DNA of 64,000 nucleotides from assembly GCF_000504285.1 (NCBI RefSeq), contig NZ_KI632511.1, forward strand, positions 9,034,154-9,098,153, read 5' to 3'. Position numbers and translations under genes: made by a program. Below, piece after piece: positions 41,866-51,124 of the stretch; within the stretch, counting starts at the first letter, position 1; each line of letters begins with the position of its first letter. The notes under the pieces are model-generated. The model had not been told where the DNA came from and made no database searches. It saw nothing but the letters and a program-made list of their open reading frames with translations. Source of the DNA: Actinospica robiniae DSM 44927. Lineage in GTDB: Bacteria > Actinomycetota > Actinomycetes > Streptomycetales > Catenulisporaceae.

Positions 41866-42840
41866 TCAGCGCAGCTTGACGCGCGCGAACTCGAGAACGT
41901 CCTGCAAGTGGTCGGCCGCCTGCAGCGCGCAGAGCGCCGCGATCCCGAGCACGAACAGGCACAGCGCCGTCGCGGGCAGGCCGGCGCGCGGCGCCGGAGC
42001 GAGCAGCGCGGCGACGCGGCGGGGCACCGGACCCGCTCCGGCCAGCGTGTCCTGCTTGTGGCGCCCGCCCCAGCCGCGACCCTCCGGCAGGACGGCACCG
42101 AGCACGGCGCCGACGGACCGATGCGGGCGCGTCGCCTTGGCGGCCACCGCGGCTCGGGCAATGGCCTGCGCGACCAGCCGCCGATCGCCGACGGCCGCCG
42201 CGGCAGCCTCGTCCGCCCAGCGCTCGACCCCGTACTCCACCGCCGTCGCCAGCGGCCTGACCAGCGGGTTCGCTGCGGCGGCAAGCCGAGCGCCGGCCGT
42301 GAACCAATGGTGGCGCGAGGCCAGGTGCGCGCGTTCATGCGCGAGCAGCGCACTGCGCCCGCCCTCGTCGAGGACATCGAGCATGCCGGTGGACACCACG
42401 ATGCGGCCCGGACGCCCCGGCACGGTGTAGGCGTCGGCGGCGACATCGCCCGTGACCACGAGCTCGCCGACCCCCGGCAGCTCCCGGGCGTGACGCCGGG
42501 CATCGCCCAACGCACGCGCCCGCCGCAGCGCGAACGCACCTGTCGCGAACACGGCCGCGCCGAACAGCACCCCGGCCGGAGCCGCCGTCCACGGGCTCGG
42601 GAACTGCCCGGCCGCGATGACGTCGAGCGAGAGGTGGCCGAAACGGGCGAACGCCGGAATCCGCACGAGCTCCGCGAGCACGATCAGCCCGAGCGCCCCG
42701 CAGCTCGTCCCGGCCAGCAGCAGCGCGGCGGCCGTCAGCAGCCACGTCGCCCGCCGAGGCTCGACCCGGCGCGCGACTGTCCGGGCCATCGGCGCCGAGA
42801 GGAGCGGGAAGAGCAGAGTCAGCAGGATCAGGACTTGCAC
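41866..42840 (-). CDS. M56-family membrane metalloprotease (BlaR1-like, no sensor domain)
   Basis: A 324-residue membrane protein starting at GTG 42840. Three or four hydrophobic segments surround the zinc motif LLAHERAHLASRHHW (HExxH). RIVVSTGMLDVLDEGG precedes it, as in actinobacterial M56 proteases. The penicillin-binding sensor of true BlaR1 is missing. It ends in a last membrane segment (ATALCLFVLGIAALCALQAA). The gene sits nine bases after the BlaI-like gene; in such pairs the protease triggers loss of the repressor. Confidence 0.88.
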   Translation of the reverse strand: MQVLILLTLLFPLLSAPMARTVARRVEPRRATWLLTAAALLLAGTSCGALGLIVLAELVRIPAFARFGHLSLDVIAAGQFPSPWTAAPAGVLFGAAVFATGAFALRRARALGDARRHARELPGVGELVVTGDVAADAYTVPGRPGRIVVSTGMLDVLDEGGRSALLAHERAHLASRHHWFTAGARLAAAANPLVRPLATAVEYGVERWADEAAAAAVGDRRLVAQAIARAAVAAKATRPHRSVGAVLGAVLPEGRGWGGRHKQDTLAGAGPVPRRVAALLAPAPRAGLPATALCLFVLGIAALCALQAADHLQDVLEFARVKLR

Positions 42841-42849
42841 GGTTGCCGC

Positions 42850-43350
42850 CTACTTCGCTCCGGTGCCGTCCGCGCTGTCCGCGCCATCTGCGCGTCCGCC
42901 GAGCAGCTCGCGCAGCAGGCGCTCGTCGCGCTCGGACAGGTCCTCGACGAAGCGGGAGAGCACGGCCTCCCGGTCGGGCGCGCGGTCGAGCAGCTGGCTC
43001 AGCCGCCGGGCGGCGAGCCCCGCCTCATCGGCCACCGGCGCGTAGCGGAACGCCCGCCCGTCGCGCTCCCGGCTCAGCGCGCCCTTGTCGTGCAGCCTGG
43101 TGAGGATCGTGACCACCGTGCTGTACGACAGCTCCGCGGCCGCGGCGTCACCGCCGCCGGCCCGCGCCAGCTGCTCGCGCACCTCGCCCGGGCTCAGCGG
43201 CTCCTTCGCCTGCCACAGCACACCGAGGACGGCCGACTCCAGGGAGCCCGCAGCGCGGCGCGAGACCGCCGGTGACTCGACCGCTTCAGCCGATTCAGCG
43301 GCCTGATGTCCGCCGGAGTCGCTTCCGACCGGCTTGCGTTCTGCTCGCAC
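42850..43350 (-). CDS. BlaI/MecI/CopY-family transcriptional repressor
   Basis: A repressor of about 166 residues. GTG 43350 is chosen because GGGAGGG lies upstream; an earlier start at 43419 lacks one. After a variable Ser/Glu-rich N-terminus comes the winged helix LESAVLGVLWQAKEPLSPGE, then LSYSTVVTILTRLHDKGALS and RDGRAFRYAPV, and a helical dimerisation tail ending ERDERLLRELLGG. The long N-terminal extension (about 35 residues) is unusual. It controls the M56 gene and possibly dedA. Confidence 0.9.
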   Translation of the reverse strand: MRAERKPVGSDSGGHQAAESAEAVESPAVSRRAAGSLESAVLGVLWQAKEPLSPGEVREQLARAGGGDAAAAELSYSTVVTILTRLHDKGALSRERDGRAFRYAPVADEAGLAARRLSQLLDRAPDREAVLSRFVEDLSERDERLLRELLGGRADGADSADGTGAK

Positions 43351-43529
43351 GCGCCCTCCCTTCCTCAGCTCTTCCGGCCGCGGCATCTCGGCCGGCGGCC
43401 CGTTTCCCCAGTCTGCCACAGCAGGTCAAACCACCCCGGCGCGCTGCACCCCGGACACCGTCCGTGCTCGTCCCGGTGCGTTCCGTCGATGCAGCATCCT
43501 TATCCATGCGTTTCCGGCACACTCGAGCC

Positions 43530-44162
43530 ATGACGAATCCTGCCTACCGCCACATCATCATGATCGTCGACCGGTCCGGCTCGATGCACTCCTGCCGGGC
43601 AGCGACCGAGGAGGGGATCAACGGCCTCTTCACCGGCCAGGCCGGTGAAGAAGGCTGGGGCACCGCCTCGCTCTACCAGTTCGACACCGAGCACGACGTG
43701 GTCTTCGAGCACCTCGCTCTGACCGACGTGCCCGCCTACAGCCTGGTGCCACGCGGCGGCACCGCGCTGTTGGACGCTGTCGGCTACGCGTTCCAGCGCG
43801 AGGGCGCCTGGCTCGCCCAGCTCCCCGAGAACGAGCGCCCCGGCATCGTCGAGGCCGTCATCGCGACCGACGGCTTCGAGAACTCCTCCCGCGAGTTCAA
43901 GCGCGGCCAGATCGAGGCGATGATCCGCGAGCAGCAGGAGGTCTACAACTGGAAGATCCTGTTCCTCGGCGCCAACATGGACGCGACCAAGGTGGCCACC
44001 GCCTACGGCATCCCGGCCGCGCATGCCATGACCTTCGTGCCCACGGCCAGGGGCGTGGCCGGCACGTACAGCTCCGTCGCCAAGGCCATGGCCCGCGGCC
44101 GTCGCGGCGAAGGCTACGGATTCACCGAGCAGGAGCGGGTCGAAGCGGCGAGCGAGGACTGA
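43530..44162 (+). CDS. VWA-domain protein
   Basis: A 210-residue protein that is essentially one von Willebrand factor A domain. The MIDAS motif is DRSGSM at residues 14-19 (HIIMIVDRSGSMHSC), the second metal contact is in PRGGTALLDAVGY, and the third in VIATDGFENSS. NWKILFLGANMDATKVATAY follows. It binds a divalent metal and a protein partner in the cytoplasm. ATG 43530 is chosen over 43506 on family length; neither has a good ribosome-binding site. No MoxR ATPase lies nearby. Confidence 0.87.
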   Translation: MTNPAYRHIIMIVDRSGSMHSCRAATEEGINGLFTGQAGEEGWGTASLYQFDTEHDVVFEHLALTDVPAYSLVPRGGTALLDAVGYAFQREGAWLAQLPENERPGIVEAVIATDGFENSSREFKRGQIEAMIREQQEVYNWKILFLGANMDATKVATAYGIPAAHAMTFVPTARGVAGTYSSVAKAMARGRRGEGYGFTEQERVEAASED

Positions 44163-44272
44163 AGGCCGCCGGCGGGCGTCGCCTGCCGCAGTTCTTCGCT
44201 GTGGGCTGTGGGCTGTGGGCCGGGACTGCGGCGCGGCAGGTGGTGGCCCGGCCGCGGCTGCGGCCCGGCTGC

Positions 44273-44908
44273 TCAGCGTTCCGCGGTCCAATGCCGGCGC
44301 CCGACCGTGAGCAAGCGCAGCTGTATCAGGGCTTCGGCCACGATGCTCTCCTCCGCGGCCGGGTCGCCCGGCCCGGCCTCGACCATCGCCGCGGCGGTGA
44401 GCATGAGAACATTGACATAGAGCCGGGCGAGCACGGCCAGCTCCGGCGAACTCCACCCCGTGGACTCCGGCTGCGCCGCCAGATCGGCCAGCAGCTCGGC
44501 GACGAAGGAGTCCAGCTCCGCCGCGATCGCCGACCGCACCGAGGCCACTCCGCCGTACCGCTCCCGGGCCAGAAAGCGGAAGTGCGCCCGGTGCGCCCGC
44601 ACGTGCGCCGCGACCAGTTCGACCGAGCGCTGGATGACGTCCTCGGTGTCGGCGCCCGGAGTGCGGATGTCCCGGATCAGCGCGTGCAGACTGCCGAAGG
44701 ACTCCTGCACCAGCGCCACCCCCAGCTCGCCCAGGTCGGTGAAGTGCCGGTAGAACGCGGCCGGCGCGATCCCCGCCTCCCGGGTGACCTCCCGCAGCCC
44801 CAGGCTGGTCAGGCTCTGCTGCTCGAGCAGCCGCAGCGCGCCGTCCAGCAGCGCCTGACGCGTCGCCAGCTTCCTTGCCCGGCGCGGCGGCAGCTCGTCT
44901 ACGGTCAT
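44273..44908 (-). CDS. TetR-family transcriptional regulator (FabR-like)
   Basis: A 211-residue regulator from ATG 44908. The HTH reads RQALLDGALRLLEQQSLTSL, then GLREVTREAGIAPAAFYRHF. The ligand domain carries AHVRAHRAHFRFLARERYGG, as in FabR-like regulators of fatty-acid metabolism. Two operator-like dyads lie in the gap between it and the divergent small membrane-protein genes. It may control those genes and itself; the nearby beta-oxidation genes at 45.6-49.2 kb are a possible further target. Confidence 0.88.
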   Translation of the reverse strand: MTVDELPPRRARKLATRQALLDGALRLLEQQSLTSLGLREVTREAGIAPAAFYRHFTDLGELGVALVQESFGSLHALIRDIRTPGADTEDVIQRSVELVAAHVRAHRAHFRFLARERYGGVASVRSAIAAELDSFVAELLADLAAQPESTGWSSPELAVLARLYVNVLMLTAAAMVEAGPGDPAAEESIVAEALIQLRLLTVGRRHWTAER

Positions 44909-44926
44909 GTGGCCGACCTCACTCGG

Positions 44927-44985
44927 TGAACGACTGTTTGCTGTCCCAGGCGAGGGTACTCTTGATTTCAGTGAACAGTTGTTAG
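44927..44985. promoter_or_regulatory. Two TGAAC-N4-GTT operator-like dyads
   Basis: TGAACGACTGTTTG (44927-44940) and TGAACAGTTGTTAG (44972-44985) share TGAAC-N4-GTT and lie 45 bp centre to centre in the TetR/membrane-protein intergenic region. One is 19 bp from the tetR start, the other 27 bp before ATG 45012, as expected for repression in both directions. Confidence 0.6.
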
Positions 44986-45011
44986 CCCAACCTGGGAAGG
45001 GGGAGTGGCCC

Positions 45012-45254
45012 ATGCTGTTCCTGATGCTGGCCGCCGTCCTGTTCGCCCTGCTCGTCGGCGCGCTCGCCTTCGTCACCGGCCCGGTCGGCCTCGCCATGGC
45101 CGCCGCGATCGCACTCTGGCTGCTGCTCTACGCCGCTCGTGCGCTCCTGCGCGCCCGCTCCGGTGGACGGTCGGCGAACGGCTCGGCGGCTGATTCCGCC
45201 GCTTCAGTCAGGGAGACCACCCGGCGACACTCCGAGGCGGTGCACCGTGTCTGA
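45012..45254 (+). CDS. Small membrane protein
   Basis: An 80-residue protein from ATG 45012 behind GGGGGAG. Two hydrophobic segments (FLMLAAVLFALLVGALAFVT and GLAMAAAIALWLLLYAARAL) are followed by a Ser/Arg-rich tail. No family was recognised. It overlaps the next gene by eight bases and is divergent from the TetR gene, whose operators lie just upstream. Confidence 0.65.
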   Translation: MLFLMLAAVLFALLVGALAFVTGPVGLAMAAAIALWLLLYAARALLRARSGGRSANGSAADSAASVRETTRRHSEAVHRV

Positions 45255-45489
45255 GACCCGCCTCGCACCGATCGCGTTCATCAGCGGTCTGGTCGGCCTT
45301 CTGGTGGCCAACCTCGTCCTCGGCCCGCTCGCCATCATCCTCGGTGCCGCCGCGCTGCGCCGCGACCGCACCCGGCGCGCCCGCGCCGCGCTCGCGCTGC
45401 TCCTCGGCGTCGCCGACCTGGCCGTGTTCGCCTACCTCGCGCTCCGCGCGGGCAGCGGCGGCTCGCTCAACTGGAGATTCCTCGGCTAG
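45247..45489 (+). CDS. Small DUF4190-like membrane protein
   Basis: An 80-residue protein starting at GTG 45247. LAPIAFISGLVGLLVANLVLGPLAIILGAAALRR resembles the DUF4190 module, with a second helix ALALLLGVADLAVFAYLALR. It is probably an integral membrane protein acting with the preceding one. Function is unknown. Confidence 0.65.
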   Translation: MSETRLAPIAFISGLVGLLVANLVLGPLAIILGAAALRRDRTRRARAALALLLGVADLAVFAYLALRAGSGGSLNWRFLG

Positions 45490-45580
45490 CAGCCACATCC
45501 CGCGGCTGCTCGGCTGCCCGGCTGTCGGCGATGGCAGCATACTGAGCAATAGTCAGTGTGCTGCCATTCCGGTCGTTCTC

Positions 45581-47815
45581 TCAAAATCGATCGCCTCTAG
45601 CCGCCAACTCCCGCAGCGAAGCCGGCGGCCGGAAGCGCTCGCCATAGGTGTCGGCCAGGAAATCCGCCCGCTCCACGAAAGCCGCCGGCCCGACCGAGTT
45701 GACGAACTGCAGCGTCCCGCCAGTCCAAGGCGCAAATCCGATCCCGAAGATCGAACCCAGATTCGCGTCGGCGACAGCCCGCAGGACACCCTCGTCCATG
45801 ACCCGTACGGTCTCCAGCGCCTGGATGTAGAGCAGCCGATCCCGCACCTCCTGCTCGGCCGCGTCGTGCTTCGCGCCGACCGATCCGTGCACGCTCGTGT
45901 TCTCGCTGTCCCGCCCCCACTTCTCCGCGAGCCCGCGCCACAGCCGCTTCCCGCCGTCAGATGAGTAGTCGTAGAACCCTGCTCCCGCGGTTTTACCCGT
46001 GCGTCCAAGCGCGACCATCACTTCGAGCACGCCGTAAGCCGGGTGACCATCAGTAAGCTGCGACGCCTCGCCGTCCCGCAGCGCCTGTTCCCGCACCTTC
46101 AACGGCAGCGTCAACGTCACCTCGTCGCACACCTCCAGAGGCCCCAGCGCCATCCCCGCCTTGCGCGCCACGTTCTCCACCAGCGCTGCGGGCAGCCCCT
46201 CGGCCAGCATCGCAATGCCCTCAGTCAGGTACGTCCCGAAGACCCGCGAGGTGAAGAAGCCGCGGCTGTCGTTCACCACGATCGGAGTCTTCTTGATCTG
46301 CAAGACGAAGTCGAACGCGCGCGCAAGCGTCTCGTCCGACGTCTCGGTGCCACGGATGATCTCCACCAACCGCATGCGATGCACCGGCGAGAAGAAGTGC
46401 AGCCCGATGAACCGATCCGGCGCGGCCACAGCCTCGGCGAGGCCGCTGATCGGCAGCGTCGAGGTGTTCGAAGCCAGGACCGCCGGCGCGACTGTCGCCG
46501 CGGCAGCGAGCACTGCGTTCTTCACGGATCTGTCCTCGAATACGGCTTCGATGACCAGATCGCACGTCGCCAGCGCGCCATACGAGTCGACCGGCGTGAT
46601 GCGGCCGAGCAGAGCGTCGCGCGCCGCCGCGTCGAGCCGGCCCTTGGCCACGTCGCGTTCGACGCGCTCGGCGATGGAAGCCTTGCCGCGAGCGGCCGCG
46701 TCCAGATCGACGTCCTTGAGTACGACGTCGATCCCCGCCAGCGCACTCACGTGCGCGATGCCGGCACCCATCATCCCCGCGCCCAGCACACCCACCCGCC
46801 GAACAGGCACACGCGCAAACCCCTGCGGCCGCGACCCGCCCGCGTTGATCTCGTTGAGCTGAAACCAGAAAGCCGAGATCATGTTCTTGGAGACCTGGCC
46901 CAAGACGAGCTCGGTCAGGTAGCGCCCCTCAACCGCCAGCGCGGTGTCGAAGTCCAGCAGCGCCCCCTCGACCGCGCACGCCATCGCCGCGTCCACGGCC
47001 GGATAACACCCGTGCGTGCGCTGATAAGAAACCGCAGGCGCCGCGCTGAGCAGGCCATAGCTCGAAGGATCGAGCGGCTGAAGATCCGGTACCCGGTGAC
47101 CCGGCCGATCCCACGGCTGCACAGCCGAAGGATGGGCGAGCACCCAAGCGTGCGCGCGCTCCACGGCGTCCGCCGGCGACGAAGCGAGCTCGTCGACCCA
47201 CCCCGCCGCCAACGCGGCCGCAGGCCGAAGCTGCCGCCCCTCGGTGATCAGCCCCAGCGCCGCCTGAACCCCCATCATCCGCACCGACCGCGTCACCCCG
47301 CCCCCGCCCGGAAGCAGCCCCAGCGTGGTCTCCGGCAGCCCGATCCGCACCGAAGGATCGTCCCAACAGACGCGATGGTGACAAGCCAGCGCAAGCTCGA
47401 GCCCGCCCCCCAGCGCGCTCCCGTTCACCGCCGCCGCAACCGGCACGCCCAGCCGCTCCAGCCGCCGCATCTGGTCCTTGACATCGGTGGCCACCGAGAC
47501 GAACTCGTCGAGCAGAGCGGGCGTCACGCGAATGAGCTCATTGAGATCCGCCCCGGCGAAGAAGCTCTTCTTCGCGGACGTGATGACGATCCCTGAGAGG
47601 GAGCCGTCAGCCCGAGAAGCCTCGAGCCGCGCAACGATCGCGCCCATCGCGGCCCGATAAGTCGCATTCATGACGTTCGCCGAGCCCGGCAGATCGAGCG
47701 TCAGCGTGACGACCCCGTCGTCATCCTCGCGCCACCGGATGTATTCGGGGCCTGAGGAACCGCCGCCCGCAGCCGCATCGCGCCCGCCACCCTGCCCGTC
47801 AGCCACCTGGCTCAT
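45581..47815 (-). CDS. fadJ: Multifunctional enoyl-CoA hydratase / 3-hydroxyacyl-CoA dehydrogenase
   Basis: A 744-residue fusion. Residues 25-230 are a crotonase domain with the oxyanion segment SAKKSFFAGADLNELI, GSALGGGLELALACHHRV and the catalytic Glu in GLPETTLGLLPGGGG. The NAD-binding dehydrogenase begins with RVGVLGAGMMGAGIAHVSAL near 340, its catalytic His is in GLHFFSPVHRMRLVEI, and a C-terminal 3HCDH domain completes it. It performs hydration and oxidation in fatty-acid beta-oxidation. It lies 170 bp downstream of the thiolase on the same strand, giving the FadB/FadA pair. Confidence 0.93.
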   Translation of the reverse strand: MSQVADGQGGGRDAAAGGGSSGPEYIRWREDDDGVVTLTLDLPGSANVMNATYRAAMGAIVARLEASRADGSLSGIVITSAKKSFFAGADLNELIRVTPALLDEFVSVATDVKDQMRRLERLGVPVAAAVNGSALGGGLELALACHHRVCWDDPSVRIGLPETTLGLLPGGGGVTRSVRMMGVQAALGLITEGRQLRPAAALAAGWVDELASSPADAVERAHAWVLAHPSAVQPWDRPGHRVPDLQPLDPSSYGLLSAAPAVSYQRTHGCYPAVDAAMACAVEGALLDFDTALAVEGRYLTELVLGQVSKNMISAFWFQLNEINAGGSRPQGFARVPVRRVGVLGAGMMGAGIAHVSALAGIDVVLKDVDLDAAARGKASIAERVERDVAKGRLDAAARDALLGRITPVDSYGALATCDLVIEAVFEDRSVKNAVLAAAATVAPAVLASNTSTLPISGLAEAVAAPDRFIGLHFFSPVHRMRLVEIIRGTETSDETLARAFDFVLQIKKTPIVVNDSRGFFTSRVFGTYLTEGIAMLAEGLPAALVENVARKAGMALGPLEVCDEVTLTLPLKVREQALRDGEASQLTDGHPAYGVLEVMVALGRTGKTAGAGFYDYSSDGGKRLWRGLAEKWGRDSENTSVHGSVGAKHDAAEQEVRDRLLYIQALETVRVMDEGVLRAVADANLGSIFGIGFAPWTGGTLQFVNSVGPAAFVERADFLADTYGERFRPPASLRELAARGDRF

Positions 47816-47983
47816 ACCTCGCTCACTCCGTCATCGTCCGTCGATCTGTCGGTCCGTCCCGGCTCCGGCTGCCCCCGCCCTACGCGCCGTCCTCCGCGTC
47901 CACCCTCTCCGTCTCCGGCTCCGTGTCCGACTCTGTCTCCGTTTCCACCTCCGCGCCGCACCCTTGCGCCCCTTCCGCCTCGC

Positions 47984-49201
47984 CTACACACGTTCAACCA
48001 CCGTGGCGACCGCCATCCCCGCGCCCACGCAGAGCGTCACCACTCCTCGCCTCAGGCCGCGTATCTCGAGGTCATCGATCAACGTGCCGAGGAGCATGCA
48101 CCCCGTTGCGCCGAGCGGATGCCCCAGAGCGATGGCGCCCCCCGACACGTTCACCCGTTCGGTCGACACCCCCAACTCCCGCTGGAATCGCAGCACCACA
48201 GACGCGAAGGCCTCGTTCACCTCGAACAAGTCGATGTCGTCAAGGCTCAGGCCCGCCCGATCCAGCGCCTTGCGCGTCGCGGGCGCGGGGCCGCCGAGCA
48301 TGAGCGTCGGCTCGACCCCGATCGTCGCGGTGGAGAGCACGCGCGCCCGCGGCGTCAGCCCCTGGGCCCGCCCCGCCCGCTCGTTGCCGACCAGCACCGC
48401 CGCCGCGCCATCCACGATCTGGGACGAGTTGCCCGCTGTGTGGACGTGCGCGATCCGCTCGACGTGCGGATACCGGTCGATCGCGACGGCGTCGAAGCCG
48501 AGATCACCGTAGAACTCGAACGCCGGCTTGAGCGCCGCGAGCCCGTCGACCGTGGTCTGCGGCCGAACCGCCTCGTCGTGGTCCAGAAGTAACTGCCCGT
48601 TCTGGTCTGTCACGGCAACGAGAGACCGGCCGAACCGTCCCTGCTTCTGTGCCTCCGCCGCGCGAGCGTGGGAAGCGGCGGCCAGCGCGTCGAGCTCCGC
48701 GCGGGTAAACCCATCGAGCGTCGCGAGCAGGTCCGCGCTGACGCCCTGCGGTACGAACCCCAACTTGCGGTTGGTCGCCGGATCGGTGATCCACGCGCCC
48801 CCGTCCGACCCCATCGGCACCCGAGACATCGACTCGACGCCGCCCGCAACCACCAGGTCCTCGAACCCTGAAGCGACCTTCGCCGCGGCGAGATTCACCG
48901 CCTCCAGCCCCGACCCGCAGAACCGGTTGACCTGAAGCCCGCTCACCCGGTCCGCCCAGTCGGCGACGAGCACCGAAGAGCGGGCCAAGTCCGCCCCCTG
49001 TTCGCCGACAGCCGAGACGACCCCGAAGACGACGTCGTCCACCGCCGAAGTGTCGAGCCGATTCCGCGCAGCCAGCGCCCGCAATACAGTCGCGCCCAGC
49101 TCGACCGGCTTCACCCCGTGCAGCGAGCCGTTCTTCCCTTTGCCGCGTGGCGTACGCACCGCGTCGAAGATGAGCGCGGAAGTGGACGTGAGGGTGGTCA
49201 T
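47984..49201 (-). CDS. fadA: Acetyl-CoA C-acyltransferase (beta-ketothiolase)
   Basis: A 405-residue thiolase. The acyl-accepting Cys is in [16 protein letters not shown] near 92. [20 protein letters not shown] holds the catalytic His, and [15 protein letters not shown] holds the second Cys. It cleaves 3-ketoacyl-CoA to acetyl-CoA and a shortened acyl-CoA. It is transcribed with the FadJ-like fusion downstream. The 168-bp gap between them is C/T-rich (47830-47980) with no evident gene. Confidence 0.93.
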   Translation of the reverse strand: MTTLTSTSALIFDAVRTPRGKGKNGSLHGVKPVELGATVLRALAARNRLDTSAVDDVVFGVVSAVGEQGADLARSSVLVADWADRVSGLQVNRFCGSGLEAVNLAAAKVASGFEDLVVAGGVESMSRVPMGSDGGAWITDPATNRKLGFVPQGVSADLLATLDGFTRAELDALAAASHARAAEAQKQGRFGRSLVAVTDQNGQLLLDHDEAVRPQTTVDGLAALKPAFEFYGDLGFDAVAIDRYPHVERIAHVHTAGNSSQIVDGAAAVLVGNERAGRAQGLTPRARVLSTATIGVEPTLMLGGPAPATRKALDRAGLSLDDIDLFEVNEAFASVVLRFQRELGVSTERVNVSGGAIALGHPLGATGCMLLGTLIDDLEIRGLRRGVVTLCVGAGMAVATVVERV

Positions 49202-49334
49202 GGCGGCACGCTAGCCCCGCCGCACCCAGCCGCCCATGACCCCCGCGCTCGTTACAGTTGACCGATCGGATTGCCCGAGTGAGTCAGGCAGTTCACGTAG
49301 ACTGTTTTATCCACCCTGCCGAGAGGGGCGCGTC

Positions 49335-49778
49335 GTGCCAAAGACCAACGCCGAGAAGCTTGGAATCCGCCCGGCCTCCACGCTGGAGGTCGTGAACGCG
49401 CCCGACGGCCCCTCGCCCATCGGCGACCTGCCCGCCGACGTCGTCGTCACCGCCGCAGCCACTGCCGGAACCGCAATCGGAGCCGCAGCCGACGGCACCG
49501 CCGCCGTTGAAGCCTCAGCCACCGCGACTGCCGACGTCATCGTCTTATTCGCTGCCGACAGCGCGCAGCTTCGGAGGACCGCACCGGCGGTGCTGAGCCG
49601 GGCTGCTCAGGGCACGAAGGTGTGGATCGCCTACCGCAAGGGTGGCGCGAGCGACCTAGTCCGCGACTCGCTCATGCCGGCCTTCACCGATCTCGGCTGG
49701 CACGGCGTCAGCTTGATCTCGCTCGACGGCACCTGGTCCGCAGCACGCTTCCGCCGCATCGAGGACATCGGACGCTGA
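49335..49778 (+). CDS. DUF3052-like small protein
   Basis: A 147-residue protein from GTG 49335 behind GAGAGGGG. It begins PKTNAEKLGIRPASTLEVVN. An Ala/Thr-rich low-complexity linker follows, then IVLFAADSAQLRRTAPAVLS, VWIAYRKGG and LGWHGVSLISLDGTWSAARF. The pattern (LGI+PG.TL.V, a strand ending in VWIAYPKGG, and DW/TWSAlRF at the end) fits DUF3052-type proteins. Function is unknown. The linker of about 30 Ala/Thr residues looks like a local expansion. Confidence 0.65.
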   Translation: MPKTNAEKLGIRPASTLEVVNAPDGPSPIGDLPADVVVTAAATAGTAIGAAADGTAAVEASATATADVIVLFAADSAQLRRTAPAVLSRAAQGTKVWIAYRKGGASDLVRDSLMPAFTDLGWHGVSLISLDGTWSAARFRRIEDIGR

Positions 49779-49814
49779 CCAGCCGGTGCGTCACGTCCCC
49801 CATCCGGCGAGAGT

Positions 49815-49862
49815 CTCCGGCTCGGCTCGGCTCGGCCCGGCCCGTCTCGGCTCGGCTCGGCT
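49815..49862. repeat. CTCGG pentanucleotide tandem repeat
   Basis: About nine units of CTCGG with a few substitutions (CCCGG, TCTCGG) lie between the convergent DUF3052-like and AraC genes and run to the AraC stop codon. A length-variable tract is likely. Confidence 0.75.
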
Positions 49863-50979
49863 AGCCGCCACCTGGCTGGTATGCGCGGGGCGTCGAGCCC
49901 GTCCACCGCTTGAACGCGCGGTGGAAGGCGCTGGGCTCGGAGAAGCCCAACTGCGCGGAGATCTGCTCGATCGGCGTCCGTCCGTCGGCGAGGGCGGCGA
50001 TAGCGTGGTCACGGCGCATCTGGTCCCGCAACTGCTGGAATCCCGTGCCCTCGGCCGCCAGGTGGCGTCGCAACGTCTGCGGGCTGACGGAGAGACGCTC
50101 GGCGACCTCGCCCTCGGTAAGCATGCAGCCGCCCGGCAGCGATTGGCCGAGCAGCCTGCGCACACGCGTCGCGCTGGTGCTTCCGTAGTCGATCCGCGCC
50201 AGCACATCCTCCGGAGCGCGGCGGAGGAACGCGGCGATGCCCGCCTCGTCCTGGAGCACAGGCTCGTCGAGCAGCGCACGGTCGAACACGGCTGCGGTGA
50301 CGGGCGCATCGAACCGGCACGGCACGCCGAAGAGTAGGTCGTACTCAAGCGCGTGGGACGGCGCGGGGTAAGCGAGTTCGACGCGCAACAGCGGTATCCG
50401 ACGCCGAATCAGCCAGCCCGAGAACCGATGGGCGACAACCAGCAGCGTTTCGGCGCGGAAGCGATCCGGATCCTCGTCCGGCGTCAGGTCGAACTCGATC
50501 CGCGCTTCGCCGACGTGCCCCTTCTGGCTGCTGGCCGCGCCGTCGTTGCTTGCGACCGCATTCGGCGTGGTGGGCTCGCCGTCGACGTTCCCGCGAGTGA
50601 GGACCGGGCCGCCGGCAGCGACCTCGACTTCGACCAGGCGGAAACGTGGACCCGAGGGGAACAGCGCGTAGAACTCGGCGGCCCGGCGCAATGCCATCCG
50701 CAAGTCGCGGCTGCAATGTACCGTGGCGTGGCACATCATCGCGAAGGTGCCGATGCGACACGACCCGGGCCCAGAGCCGATGAACTCGTCGTCCAGCGCG
50801 AGCCATAGCTCTTTGATCAGCTGAGCGAAGCGGTCAGTCGATACCCGCGCCTGCTCCACTTGGAGCAGCGGGGCCGATATCCCCGCTCGATCCAGCAGCA
50901 TCTCCACATCGAGCCCCGACCGCTCAGCGCCGCGGAGCGCCGCGCGGACGTGGTGCATCGCCACGGTACGTGTCAGCAT
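49861..50979 (-). CDS. AraC-family transcriptional regulator (OruR/ArgR-like)
   Basis: A 372-residue regulator. ATG 50979 has GAGG upstream and starts MLTRTVAMHHVRAALRG, the usual beginning; a longer frame to 51066 is possible. The N-terminal Arabinose_bd-like domain has ERSGLDVEMLLDRAGIS and RFSGWLIRRRIPLLRVEL. The C-terminal double HTH has EVAERLSVSPQTLRRHLAAE and QISAQLGFSEPSAFHRAFKR. A non-conserved insert near residues 160-190 interrupts the sensor domain. It is divergent from the CoA-transferase gene and probably controls it in response to a lipid- or amino-acid-derived signal. Confidence 0.87.
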   Translation of the reverse strand: MLTRTVAMHHVRAALRGAERSGLDVEMLLDRAGISAPLLQVEQARVSTDRFAQLIKELWLALDDEFIGSGPGSCRIGTFAMMCHATVHCSRDLRMALRRAAEFYALFPSGPRFRLVEVEVAAGGPVLTRGNVDGEPTTPNAVASNDGAASSQKGHVGEARIEFDLTPDEDPDRFRAETLLVVAHRFSGWLIRRRIPLLRVELAYPAPSHALEYDLLFGVPCRFDAPVTAAVFDRALLDEPVLQDEAGIAAFLRRAPEDVLARIDYGSTSATRVRRLLGQSLPGGCMLTEGEVAERLSVSPQTLRRHLAAEGTGFQQLRDQMRRDHAIAALADGRTPIEQISAQLGFSEPSAFHRAFKRWTGSTPRAYQPGGG

Positions 50980-51124
50980 CCGGGCCTCGAGCGCGATCCG
51001 ACTCGCGCCGATGCTCGGCTCACGGGCACGGCGCCGGCCGACGTGCGACGCGCGCCGAATGGTCAACGCACATGAGCGTTTCGGTCATAAGAGCCGATGA
51101 TATGCCGCGCCTACGCTTCGCTGT

